In this document: positions 25,016 to 33,394 of the stretch, in pieces
Numbering within the stretch: position 1 is the stretch's first letter
Layout of the letters: each line of letters opens with the position of its first letter
Origin: Streptomyces sp. NRRL B-1140
GTDB taxonomy: Bacteria; Actinomycetota; Actinomycetes; Streptomycetales; Streptomycetaceae
Length of the DNA: 64,000 bases
Reading direction: 5' to 3'
NCBI RefSeq assembly: GCF_001280065.1
Contig: NZ_LGEA01000025.1
Coordinates: 62,001 to 126,000 of the forward strand
Translations under genes and position numbers: made by a program
Notes under the pieces: generated by a model
Seen by the model: only the letters and a program-made list of their open reading frames with translations
Database searches by the model: none
Told to the model about the DNA's origin: nothing

Positions 25016-25897
25016 ATGTACACCATCGGTGTCAACCCGTGGGTCTGGGCCTCGCCGGTCGACGACGAGGCCCTGGCCGAACTGGTGCCGCGCATCGCCG
25101 CGTTCGGATTCGACGCGGTCGAGCTGCCGGTCGAGCGCCCCGGCGACTGGGACCCGGCCCGCACCCGGGACCTGCTGGCGGAGCACGGCCTGCGCGCGGC
25201 CGGCGTCTGTGCGGTCACCTCGCCCGGACGTGACCTCGTGAACGCCCCGCCGGAGGCCGTCGCCTCCACCGTGGCGTACCTGAAGGCGTGTGTGGACAGT
25301 GCGGAGGCCGTCGGCGCGCCCTGCGTCGGCGGCCCGGTCTACGCCGCGGTGGGGCGGACCTGGCGCATGTCACCGCCTGAGCGCGCGGCTTGCTACGCAG
25401 ATGTCCGGCGTGCCCTGCGGCCCGTGGCCGACCACGCGGGGGAGCGGGGCGTGCGCATCGGCGTGGAGGCCCTCAACCGCTATGAGACGAGCGTCGTCAA
25501 CACCGTCGAGCAGGCGGTGGAGCTGATCGACGGCCTGCCCGCGAACGTCGGTCTCATGATCGACACCTATCACATGAACATCGAGGAGGCCGACCCCTAC
25601 GAGGCGCTTGTAGCGGCTGGTCCGCACATCATGCACGTCCAGGTCAGCGGCACCGACCGAGGCGCCCCGGGCGGCGACCACTTCGACTGGCCACGCTTCC
25701 TCGCCTGCCTGGCCACGACCGGCTACGGCGGCGCGCTGTGCATCGAGTCGTTCACCGCGCGGAACGAGGCCATCGCCACCGCGGCCTCGATCTGGCGGTC
25801 GCTCGCCCCGTCCCAGGACTCCCTGGCCCGTGACGGGCTGGCCTACCTCCGAACTGTCCTGCGCGACCTGGAAATCGCTCCCTCACACGGGTCCTAG
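25016..25897 (+). CDS. TIM-barrel sugar isomerase/epimerase
   Basis: 293 residues of the AP-endonuclease-2-like xylose-isomerase superfamily. Metal-site residues typical of D-tagatose/allulose 3-epimerases are visible: Glu in IGVEALNRYE, Asp and His in GLMIDTYHMNIEE, His in MHVQVSGTDRG and Glu in LCIESF. It starts 3 bp after the binding-protein stop, so the imported compound is probably its substrate. Relatives epimerise free ketoses at C3; others in this superfamily act on 3-keto-glycosides or inosose. The context of extracellular sugar oxidation makes a keto-sugar substrate plausible but unproven. Confidence 0.88.
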   Translation: MYTIGVNPWVWASPVDDEALAELVPRIAAFGFDAVELPVERPGDWDPARTRDLLAEHGLRAAGVCAVTSPGRDLVNAPPEAVASTVAYLKACVDSAEAVGAPCVGGPVYAAVGRTWRMSPPERAACYADVRRALRPVADHAGERGVRIGVEALNRYETSVVNTVEQAVELIDGLPANVGLMIDTYHMNIEEADPYEALVAAGPHIMHVQVSGTDRGAPGGDHFDWPRFLACLATTGYGGALCIESFTARNEAIATAASIWRSLAPSQDSLARDGLAYLRTVLRDLEIAPSHGS

Positions 25898-25959
25898 GGG
25901 TCGCTGTGCCGCTCGCGCCGTCCTCCCCTTCGGCCCGGGAACCGCCAAAAGGAGAAATC

Positions 25960-28230
25960 GTGTTCATCACTCTCAGGTTACGAAGGCGGCTTCTGGCCGG
26001 AGCCGCCACAGCCGGTCTGACCGCGACCGCCGTGATGGCGCTCCCCGCGCCCGCGTCCGCGGCTCCCCGCACCGTGTACGTCTCGCCGTCCGGCACCGGC
26101 ACCGACTGCTCCAGCGCGCGGCCGTGCTCACTGACAGCGGCGCAGGCGGCGGTGAGATCGCTCAACGACACCATGTCGGACGACGTCGTGGTGCAGCTGG
26201 CCGACGGTGTGTACCGACTGTCCCAGCCCTTCCGGCTGACGGCGGAGGACTCCGGCTCAGGCGGTCACACGGTCGTGTGGCAGGCCGCTCCGTCGGCGCG
26301 TCCGGTGATCACCGGTGCCCGGGCGGTCACCGGTTGGTCGGTGGCCGACGCGGCCAGGAACATCTGGAAGGCCGATGTGCCCGCCGATCTCGACGCAAGG
26401 CAGCTCTATGTCGACGGCGCCGTCGCCACCCGGGCGCGCACCCAGGTGAACAGGGCCGACTTCACGGCCTCCGGCACCGGGATGAGGTTTTCGAGCGGTG
26501 CGCTGAGCTATCTGAACAACCTGGCCGACCAGAGCCGGATCGAGGTGGAGGGCGTCAACTCCTTCACCGACCGGTACTCGCCGGTGCAGAGCATCAACGC
26601 GAACTTCATCACGATGCAGCAGCCGGCGTGGAGCAACAACAACTTCGGCTACGACACTCTGATGCGGCCACACCGGGCCGGTCCGTTCTACCTGTCCAAC
26701 GCCTACGAGTTCCTGGACGCGCCCGGCGAGTGGTACCTCGACCCCAGGGCCGGGGCCCTGTACTACATCCCCCGGGCCGGCCAGAACATGAGCACCGCCG
26801 ACGTGGAACTGCCGACGCTGCAGTCGCTGGTGCACGTCGGCGGCACGTACAGCGAGCCGGCGCACCACATCACGTTCAGCGGAATCACCTTCACCGGTAC
26901 GAGCTGGCTGGGCCCCAGCAGCAACCAGGGTTACGTGGACCAGCAGACCGGCGCCTACCTCGCCGGCGACTGGAGCCGGCCGGGCTTCGACTCCTGCCAC
27001 AACGGCTGCACGCAGTTCGAGGCCGCCCGGCCGCACTGGTCGCAGATGCCGGCCGCCGTGCAGGTCTCCGCCGCCGACACCATCACTTTCAGCGACTCCC
27101 GGTTCGTGAACCTGGGCCAGACGGCCATCGGCATCGGCAACGACGCGGGCGCGCACGCCAGTGGCGTCGGCCTGGGCGCCGCCAACATCACGGTGACCCG
27201 GTCGGAGATCGCCCGGAGCTCAGCCGGCGGCATCCTCGTGGGCGGTGTGCGCGCCGACGCCCACCACCCCGGCGACCAGCGCATGGTCAACAGGGACATC
27301 ACGATCAGCAACAACCGCATCCACGACCTCGGGGCGGACTACCGGGGCGTCGTCTCCGTCCTGACCACGTACGTCGCGGGCAGCACCGTCGCCCGGAACG
27401 AGGTCTACAACATGCCGTACTCCGGCATGTCGATCGGGTACGGCTGGGGCGCCAACGACGCGGGCGGCAGCAACCACTATGCCAACCGCGGCCTGTACAA
27501 CTACCAGCCGCGCTACACGACACCGACCACCGCGTCCGACAACCGGCTCATCGGCAACTACATCCACGACGTCATGCAGCAGATGAACGACGGTGGCTGC
27601 ATCTACACGCTCGGATGGAACCCGGGCGCGCAGATCAGCCGGAACCACTGCCTGCGGACCAACGGATACTTCGGGGTGTACTTCGACGAGGGTTCGAAGT
27701 ACTACAAGGCCACCAACAACGTCTTCTCGAACACCGGTACGTGGGCGACGGCCAACTACTGGGGTGGCGAGAACATGGGGAACTGGACCGTCACCGACAA
27801 CTGGTCGACCAACGGCAGCACCAACGTGACCAACGGGGATCGCGGCAACGTGGTCTCCGGCAATGTGACGGTCACCAACGGCAACTGGCCTTCCGGCGCC
27901 CAGGATGTGATGGCGTCCGCCGGACCGCAGGACACCACCCCACCGCCGACGACGGCCCAGCAGATCGTGGGCGTGCAGTCAGGCCGCTGCCTGACCGTCC
28001 CCGGCACCGTCAACGGCACGCCGACCCAACTCCAGGACTGCACCGGCGCGGCCGGCCAGACCTGGACCTACACCACCGGCAAACAGCTGACGGTCCAGGG
28101 CGGCAAGTGCATCACCGGCGTCCAGTCCGGACTGTGCCTCGACGCCAACGCCGGTGGCACCGCCAACGGAACCAGGATCATCCTCTGGTCCTGCAACGGC
28201 GGCACCAACCAGCAGTGGGCACAGCGATAG
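25960..28230 (+). CDS. Secreted right-handed beta-helix enzyme with truncated ricin lectin
   Basis: The GTG at 25960 has AAAAGGAG five bases upstream and opens a signal peptide (MALPAPASA); 756 residues. The N-terminal TVYVSPSGTGTDCSS, QLADGVYRLSQPF and RQLYVDGAVATRAR, then parallel-beta-helix coils to about 660, resemble the glycoside-hydrolase 141 / polysaccharide-lyase-like helix group. Active-site residues cannot be assigned by eye. The C-terminal lectin (668-756) is only about 89 residues: it jumps from TVQGGKC directly to ITGVQSGLC, so one of three trefoil repeats has been lost in frame. It follows the isomerase gene by 62 bp and may be in the same transcript. Probable targets are fucosylated or pectic glycans or xylan. 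Confidence 0.8.
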   Translation: MFITLRLRRRLLAGAATAGLTATAVMALPAPASAAPRTVYVSPSGTGTDCSSARPCSLTAAQAAVRSLNDTMSDDVVVQLADGVYRLSQPFRLTAEDSGSGGHTVVWQAAPSARPVITGARAVTGWSVADAARNIWKADVPADLDARQLYVDGAVATRARTQVNRADFTASGTGMRFSSGALSYLNNLADQSRIEVEGVNSFTDRYSPVQSINANFITMQQPAWSNNNFGYDTLMRPHRAGPFYLSNAYEFLDAPGEWYLDPRAGALYYIPRAGQNMSTADVELPTLQSLVHVGGTYSEPAHHITFSGITFTGTSWLGPSSNQGYVDQQTGAYLAGDWSRPGFDSCHNGCTQFEAARPHWSQMPAAVQVSAADTITFSDSRFVNLGQTAIGIGNDAGAHASGVGLGAANITVTRSEIARSSAGGILVGGVRADAHHPGDQRMVNRDITISNNRIHDLGADYRGVVSVLTTYVAGSTVARNEVYNMPYSGMSIGYGWGANDAGGSNHYANRGLYNYQPRYTTPTTASDNRLIGNYIHDVMQQMNDGGCIYTLGWNPGAQISRNHCLRTNGYFGVYFDEGSKYYKATNNVFSNTGTWATANYWGGENMGNWTVTDNWSTNGSTNVTNGDRGNVVSGNVTVTNGNWPSGAQDVMASAGPQDTTPPPTTAQQIVGVQSGRCLTVPGTVNGTPTQLQDCTGAAGQTWTYTTGKQLTVQGGKCITGVQSGLCLDANAGGTANGTRIILWSCNGGTNQQWAQR
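28111..28218 (+). repeat. Lectin repeat, inverted copy of 15726-15833
   Basis: 108 bp matching the reverse complement of the GH54 lectin segment with one mismatch. It begins exactly where the in-frame loss in this gene's lectin occurs. Confidence 0.9.
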
Positions 28231-28247
28231 CGGAACCCGTCGGCCTT

Positions 28248-28269
28248 GCTCGCGACGGGAGTCGCGAGC
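28248..28269. terminator. Bidirectional terminator hairpin
   Basis: GCTCGCGAC, loop GGGA, then its perfect complement, located between the convergent beta-helix gene (stop 28230) and the GntR gene (stop 28280). Confidence 0.75.
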
Positions 28270-28279
28270 GGGCACGGAA

Positions 28280-29050
28280 CTAACGCCGCAGCCGGGTCGG
28301 CTCGCCCGGCCCGCTGCGGCGCACCACCCACGCCTCGGTGATGTGGGTGAACATCGCCTCGGCCGCACCCTTGGGGTCGTGCGCGACGATCCGCTCGTAG
28401 ATGCGCCGATGGCCCTGGTTGGAGGCCACGCAGAAGGCGCGGCCGGTTCGGCCCACGTAACGGGCGGAGTCGATGACCTGACGCTCCAGCGAACGGACCA
28501 CGGCACGGCCGATGCGGTTCCCCGACGCCTGCATGACGATGTCGTGGAACGCCCGGTCCTCTTCGTGGTACGCGGCGGGGTCGTCGACGAGCTCGTCCAT
28601 CCGCTCGACCAGACCGCCCAGCCGGTCGATCACCTCGGCGTCCGCCAGACGGGCGGCGACATTGGCCATGTCGGCCTCCAGCACCCGGCGGGTCGCGACG
28701 AGGTGATCGAGGACGGCCAGGCTCTCGTCCTCGGCGATGGTCGCGCCGAGGACCAGCTCGTCGAGCATGTTCCACATCGCCGGCGGGGTGACCATCGTGC
28801 CCGCGCCCTGGCGGACTTGTACCAGCCCCTTCTCCTGAAGGATCTTCACCGCCTCGCGGACCACGGTGCGGCTGACCGAGAAGGTCGCGCAGAGCACGGG
28901 CTCGGGGGGGAGCGGTGAACCGGATGGATGCACTCCACGGACGATCCGCTGCACCAGCTCAGCCGTGACCGCGGCGGCGAGGTTCGCCGGGCGCCGGCTC
29001 CATGCGGGGGCCTCGGATGCCTCTGCGGATGGCTGCGGTTCTGCCGTCAT
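28280..29050 (-). CDS. GntR-family (FadR/FCD) transcriptional regulator
   Basis: 256 residues from the ATG at 29050 with GGGGGG just upstream. A winged helix-turn-helix (LPPEPVLCATFSVSRTVVREAVKIL, followed by GLVQVRQGAGTMV) precedes an all-helical FCD effector domain (LVATRRVLEADMANVAA; AYHEEDRAFHDIVMQASGN; NQGHRRIYERIVAHD) whose Asp/His residues usually bind a metal and a small carboxylate or sugar acid. It is divergent from the importer-dehydratase operon at 29210 and is its probable repressor. An 18-bp tandem repeat over the shared promoter is the likely operator. Confidence 0.9.
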   Translation of the reverse strand: MTAEPQPSAEASEAPAWSRRPANLAAAVTAELVQRIVRGVHPSGSPLPPEPVLCATFSVSRTVVREAVKILQEKGLVQVRQGAGTMVTPPAMWNMLDELVLGATIAEDESLAVLDHLVATRRVLEADMANVAARLADAEVIDRLGGLVERMDELVDDPAAYHEEDRAFHDIVMQASGNRIGRAVVRSLERQVIDSARYVGRTGRAFCVASNQGHRRIYERIVAHDPKGAAEAMFTHITEAWVVRRSGPGEPTRLRR

Positions 29051-29108
29051 GACACCCCCCAAACCCGCGCTTTACCACACGGATGCTGGCCCACTATACG
29101 GCATCCGG

Positions 29109-29151
29109 TTGACGTCATACGTCATACGAGTTACATACGTCATACGAGTTG
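29109..29151 (+). promoter_or_regulatory. Promoter overlapping 18-bp tandem repeat (probable GntR operator)
   Basis: TTGACG (29109-29114), 17 bases, then TACATA form a good promoter for the plus-strand operon. The spacer and -10 region are covered by two tandem copies of an 18-bp unit (29116-29133 and 29134-29151, 17 of 18 identical) built on GTCATAC, matching the GT(N)AC style of FadR-subfamily sites. A bound regulator would block RNA polymerase. Confidence 0.7.
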
Positions 29152-29209
29152 CGTTCCTCCTCAACCTCAACCGCCGGACAGCCGGCCACCTCAGGAGAGT
29201 GGGGCAGCA

Positions 29210-30481
29210 ATGAAACAGCGAACACTGGGGTCGCTGACCCTGGTTGCCGGTCTCGTCGTCTTAGCCGGCTGCGGCGGCGCCTCCGACCCGGATGCGGCGT
29301 CCGGTGGTTCGAAGGGCAAGCTCGTCGTCTGGGACTGGAAGTCCGGCGACGCCACAGCGTCCTCCTACGTCAAGAAGGCCAAGGCCGACTTCGCCCAGCG
29401 GCATCCCGGCGTGACGGTCGAGTTCGTCGCGCAGCCGTACGATCAGTACTACACCCTGCTCGGGGCCGCCATCCAGGCAGGCAAGGGGCCGGACGTCATG
29501 CTGTTCAACGGTGGCGGGCAGATCCGTGACCGCGCGGACTCCCTCCTGCCGTTGGACGAGTACGTCCGTGACGACAGGAAGCGGCTGGCCGGGTGGGATG
29601 CCTTCACCAAGGACGGCAAGACCTACGCCGCCCCGGTGACCTTGCAAGGTCACCCGATCTACTACAACAAGTCGCTGTACCGGAAGGCGGGGCTGGACCC
29701 GGAGCGGCCGGCCACCCGTTGGGACGAGTTCGTCGCCGACTGCCGGACCCTCACCAAGAAGACCGGCGCCAGATGTTTCGCGCAGGGCAACAAGGAAGGC
29801 ATCGGTATCCAGTTCTTCCTGTCCGGGCTCGGCTCGGGGGTCCTGTCGCCCAGGCAGTACGACGACTGGATCGCCGGCAGACGGGACTGGTCCTCGCCGG
29901 CGGTCAAGCGGGTCTTCTCGCTCTGGAAAGAGGTCAACGACAAAGGCCTGAACAACGACGGGGCGAACTCGACGGCGATGTTCAACGACGCGTTCGCGGT
30001 GTTCCAGTCCACCGAGGCCGCCCACGTCGTCGGGCTGATGTCGGACACCGGGCACTGGAAGGACTTCGCCGGATTCCTCGACGCCGACGACATCGGCGTC
30101 ATGAAGTCGCCGGTCGTCCTGGCCGGCGCCACTCCCAGCCTTCCCTACGACGGCGGCATCGGCTACGCCGTAGCGAAGTGGACCAGGGATCCCGGGGTCG
30201 CCGCCGACCTGGTGCGCTCCCTGACCGCGACCGGCGCACTGGAGTCGTTCTACGCCGACGCGGGCGCCATCGCGGCCGACCGCACCGTGGACGTCTCGAG
30301 CGGCGGCCCGGCCGTCGCCACCATCGTGTCCGAGATCGACCGAGGCAAGCCCGCTCTGCACGTGGCCCTGCCGTCCAGGACCGTGGAGCTGATGGGGCGG
30401 CTGTCTCAGCAACTGCTGAGCGGATCGGTCACGGTGGACGCGGCGGTCAAGCAGCTGGCGGCGTCCGACCGAGCGGGCTGA
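29210..30481 (+). CDS. ABC transporter extracellular sugar-binding lipoprotein
   Basis: 423 residues from the ATG preceded by AGGAGAG. The lipobox is VVLAGC. The mature fold is the MalE-like family-1 extracellular solute-binding protein (LVVWDWKSGDA, PDVMLFNGGG, AAPVTLQGHPIYYNKSLYRKAG, PATRWDEFVADCRTL, AAHVVGLMSDTGHW). It is the first gene of a CUT1-type importer lacking its own ATPase, so like most Streptomyces CUT1 systems it probably uses a shared MsiK-type ATPase encoded elsewhere. The enolase-superfamily gene at the operon end suggests a sugar acid as ligand. Confidence 0.92.
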   Translation: MKQRTLGSLTLVAGLVVLAGCGGASDPDAASGGSKGKLVVWDWKSGDATASSYVKKAKADFAQRHPGVTVEFVAQPYDQYYTLLGAAIQAGKGPDVMLFNGGGQIRDRADSLLPLDEYVRDDRKRLAGWDAFTKDGKTYAAPVTLQGHPIYYNKSLYRKAGLDPERPATRWDEFVADCRTLTKKTGARCFAQGNKEGIGIQFFLSGLGSGVLSPRQYDDWIAGRRDWSSPAVKRVFSLWKEVNDKGLNNDGANSTAMFNDAFAVFQSTEAAHVVGLMSDTGHWKDFAGFLDADDIGVMKSPVVLAGATPSLPYDGGIGYAVAKWTRDPGVAADLVRSLTATGALESFYADAGAIAADRTVDVSSGGPAVATIVSEIDRGKPALHVALPSRTVELMGRLSQQLLSGSVTVDAAVKQLAASDRAG

Positions 30482-30485
30482 GGCC

Positions 30486-31361
30486 ATGTCACCGGTCGGC
30501 CGACGCGCCGAACGCCTCGCCCCCTACGTCCTGGTCGCTCCCGCTGTCCTGATCATCGTGGTGCTCCGGCTCTGGCCACTGGGACTGGGCGTCAGCTTCT
30601 CCTTCACCGGTGACGGCGAACGCAACGGCGCCACGGTGGGGCTCGACAACTACGCGGAGCTTCTCGGCGACCCGCTGTTCCGCACCGCGCTGCGCAACGT
30701 CGGATGGCTGGTGCTGCTGCTGCCGGTCGCGGTCGCGATCCCGGGACTGCTCGCCACTTTCATCCACCTGCGGGTGCCCGGGCATTCGTTCTTCCGAAGC
30801 GTCTACTTCTTCCCGGCCGTACTCTCACCGGTGATCGTCGGCGCGATCTTCAACCTGCTCCTGGCCTTCGACGGTCCGCTGAACACCGTGCTCGGCGGCT
30901 CGGGGGTCGGCCGGGTCGACTGGCTCGGCGATCCCGACGTGGCCATCTTCACCGTCGTCGGCGTGCACATCTGGGCGACGGCGGGGATGGCGCTGGTGGT
31001 CTTCCTGGCCGGGTTCGCGACCCTGGACCCCGCGCTTCTGGACGCCGCCCGGGTCGACGGCGCTTCGCTCGCGCGGATGATCTGGCACGTCATCATCCCG
31101 GGTCTGTCCCGAACCATCCAGTTCGTCGTCGTCACCACGATGATCGGAATGCTGACCTCGATGTTCGGGCTGCTCTACGTCATGACCAGTGGTGGCCCGG
31201 AAGGGTCGACCTACCTGCCGGAGTACTACATCTGGGTCCAGCAGGGGCAGATGAGCCGCCCGGCGCTCGCCTCGGCCGCCTCCACCGTCCTCTTCCTCGT
31301 CATGCTGGTCGTGGGCCTCGTACAGGTCGGCCTGCTGCGCCGGGCGGGGAGGGAGGACTGA
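30486..31361 (+). CDS. ABC transporter permease, MalF type
   Basis: 291 residues with about six transmembrane segments and the inner-membrane EAA-like loop FATLDPALLDAARVDGASLARMIWH. It begins 4 bp after the binding-protein stop and overlaps the next permease (TGATG). It forms the translocation pore with that gene product. Confidence 0.92.
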   Translation: MSPVGRRAERLAPYVLVAPAVLIIVVLRLWPLGLGVSFSFTGDGERNGATVGLDNYAELLGDPLFRTALRNVGWLVLLLPVAVAIPGLLATFIHLRVPGHSFFRSVYFFPAVLSPVIVGAIFNLLLAFDGPLNTVLGGSGVGRVDWLGDPDVAIFTVVGVHIWATAGMALVVFLAGFATLDPALLDAARVDGASLARMIWHVIIPGLSRTIQFVVVTTMIGMLTSMFGLLYVMTSGGPEGSTYLPEYYIWVQQGQMSRPALASAASTVLFLVMLVVGLVQVGLLRRAGRED

Positions 31362-32188
31362 TGTCCCGCCTGGGGTGGAGCAGATGGCTGGTCGCCGTGC
31401 CCATGGGGCTTCTCGCCATGGCGACGGTCTACCCGCTGCTGTTCACCGCCAACGTCGCGACCAAGACCCGCCGGGAGTACATCCTCGACCGGTTCTCCCT
31501 GGCGAGCACTCTCCGGTGGGACAACCTCAGCACCGCGTGGAACAGCGTCGGCATGGGGCGGTACTTCCTCAACTCCCTGATCGTGGTGGCCTGCGCCGTG
31601 GCGCTGTTGCTGTTCATCGGGTCCATGGCCGCCTTCGCGCTGGCCCAGGTGCGGTTCCGTGGCTCGTCCGCGCTGGCTCTGGTCGGCCTCACGGCACTGT
31701 TCATCCCGTTCCAGGTGATCATGGTGCCGTTGGCCAGGATCATGGCCGAGGGCGGTCTCATCGACACCTATCCCGGACTGGTCCTCGCCTATGTCGCGCA
31801 GTTCCTGCCCTTCACCGTCTTCCTGCTGACGAGCTACTACCGAGCGGTGCCCACCGAGCTCGTCGACGCGGCACGGATCGACGGAAACACCCTGTACGGC
31901 GTCTACCGGCGGATCATGCTGCCGATGGGTGCCCCGGCACTGCTGTCGGTGGGCATCCTCGACGCGCTGTTCTGCTGGAACGACGTGCTCATCTCACTGC
32001 TGATGATGCCGTCGGCCGACCATCGCACCCTGATGGTGGGCATCACCTCACTGCGCGGCCAGTACTCCGCCGACATCCCCACCTTCGCAGCCGGTGTCCT
32101 GATCGCCGGGCTGCCCGTGTTGGTGACCTACCTGTTCCTGCAGCGCCAGATCGCCGAAGGCGTGACGGCCGGCGCGACGAAGGGCTGA
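31361..32188 (+). CDS. ABC transporter permease, MalG type
   Basis: 275 residues, start overlapping the upstream stop by one base. Typical features are PLLFTANVATKTRREYI, ALFIPFQVIMVPLARIM, the EAA motif PTELVDAARIDGNTLYGVYRRIMLP and the C-terminal QRQIAEGVTAGATKG. It partners the preceding MalF-type subunit. Confidence 0.92.
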   Translation: MSRLGWSRWLVAVPMGLLAMATVYPLLFTANVATKTRREYILDRFSLASTLRWDNLSTAWNSVGMGRYFLNSLIVVACAVALLLFIGSMAAFALAQVRFRGSSALALVGLTALFIPFQVIMVPLARIMAEGGLIDTYPGLVLAYVAQFLPFTVFLLTSYYRAVPTELVDAARIDGNTLYGVYRRIMLPMGAPALLSVGILDALFCWNDVLISLLMMPSADHRTLMVGITSLRGQYSADIPTFAAGVLIAGLPVLVTYLFLQRQIAEGVTAGATKG

Positions 32189-32191
32189 CGC

Positions 32192-33394
32192 ATGCGCATC
32201 ACCGGGTACCGAACCCTGACGACGGCACAGCGATGGGGCCGACCCGTCGGTGACGCCAACGGCGTCCACGCCGACGGCGTCGTGCCCGTGCCGGTCGTCG
32301 TCGTCGAGACCGATGAGGGGATCACCGGAGTCGGCCTGGGACCGCACGTGGAAGCCGAGACGATCTTCGCCGCCATCGACGGCCAGGACCCGCGCGCGGT
32401 GACCGCCCTCTACGACCGCATGCTCCGGCACACCTTCAAAGCCGGGCACGCGGGCGCGGTGTTCGGCACGATCGGCGCGTTCGACACGGCGTTGTGGGAC
32501 ATCAAGGCACAGGCGGCGGGTGAGCCGCTGTGGCGGTTGCTCGGCGGCAACGACCGCGTGGTCGACGCCTACGCCTCCGGCCTGGACATCGGCCTCACCG
32601 ACGACGAGCTCGTCGCCACCTACGAGGTCTATGCCGAACGGGGGCTGAGGGCGGCGAAGCTCAAGGGCGGCCTGGACATCGAGCGTGACCGGCACCGGCT
32701 GTTGCTCGTACGCGAGGTACTGACCGAGGCCGCGCACGGGAGGCGGCCAGGGCTCATGCTGGACGCGAACGAGTGCTGGAGCCGCAAGCAGGCGGTACGC
32801 CATGTCGGTGAACTGGAACGCGCACTTGACCTGACCTGGATCGAGGAGCCGGTCCGGCGCTGGGACGCCGACGGCCTGGCCGCTGTCAGCCGTGGCGTAG
32901 GGGCGGCGGTCGCCAGCGGGGAGAACCTCACCGGCCTCGAACAGTTCCGCCCTCTGATCGCCGCGGGAGGCGTGGACATCGTCCAGACGGCCGCGGTCTG
33001 GGGAGTCACTCACTTCCTGCGTGTCGCGGCCCTGGCTCACGCCTACGACCTGCCGGTCAGCCCGATCGGCGACACGCCCGTCGCGCTGCTGCACGCGGCG
33101 ACGTCGGTGCCCAACCACCTCGTCAGCGAACTGCAGGGCCTGCGGCCTCCGATCGGCGTCGCGATGGACCTGCACGTCGACGACGGCGCCTTCGTGCTCG
33201 GCGACACACCGGGCCTGGGCATCCGGATCGACGAAACGGCGATGACCCCGGCCCGTCAGAGAACGGCACACGCACCCGACGGACCGCACATACGGCCGGA
33301 GCGGGCCGGCCGGCGGCTGCTCGCGGTCGCTCCTGGGCCGACCCGATCCACCGCGGAAGGGACGTTCGACACCATGGGGATGGAGGATCGATGA
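32192..33394 (+). CDS. Enolase-superfamily sugar-acid dehydratase-like protein
   Basis: 400 residues, starting 3 bp after the permease. It belongs to the mandelate racemase / muconate lactonising group: the KxK motif is in LRAAKLKGG, metal ligands lie in LMLDANE, WIEEPV and ASGENLTG. Where MR-subgroup enzymes carry a catalytic His near the end of the barrel, this protein reads PVSPIGDTPVALLH, so the acid/base pair may differ. Operon membership with a CUT1 importer and an FCD regulator suggests dehydration or epimerisation of an imported aldonic or uronic acid. The exact reaction cannot be read from sequence. The tail from about 340 on is Arg/Ala-rich and probably divergent. Confidence 0.83.
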   Translation: MRITGYRTLTTAQRWGRPVGDANGVHADGVVPVPVVVVETDEGITGVGLGPHVEAETIFAAIDGQDPRAVTALYDRMLRHTFKAGHAGAVFGTIGAFDTALWDIKAQAAGEPLWRLLGGNDRVVDAYASGLDIGLTDDELVATYEVYAERGLRAAKLKGGLDIERDRHRLLLVREVLTEAAHGRRPGLMLDANECWSRKQAVRHVGELERALDLTWIEEPVRRWDADGLAAVSRGVGAAVASGENLTGLEQFRPLIAAGGVDIVQTAAVWGVTHFLRVAALAHAYDLPVSPIGDTPVALLHAATSVPNHLVSELQGLRPPIGVAMDLHVDDGAFVLGDTPGLGIRIDETAMTPARQRTAHAPDGPHIRPERAGRRLLAVAPGPTRSTAEGTFDTMGMEDR

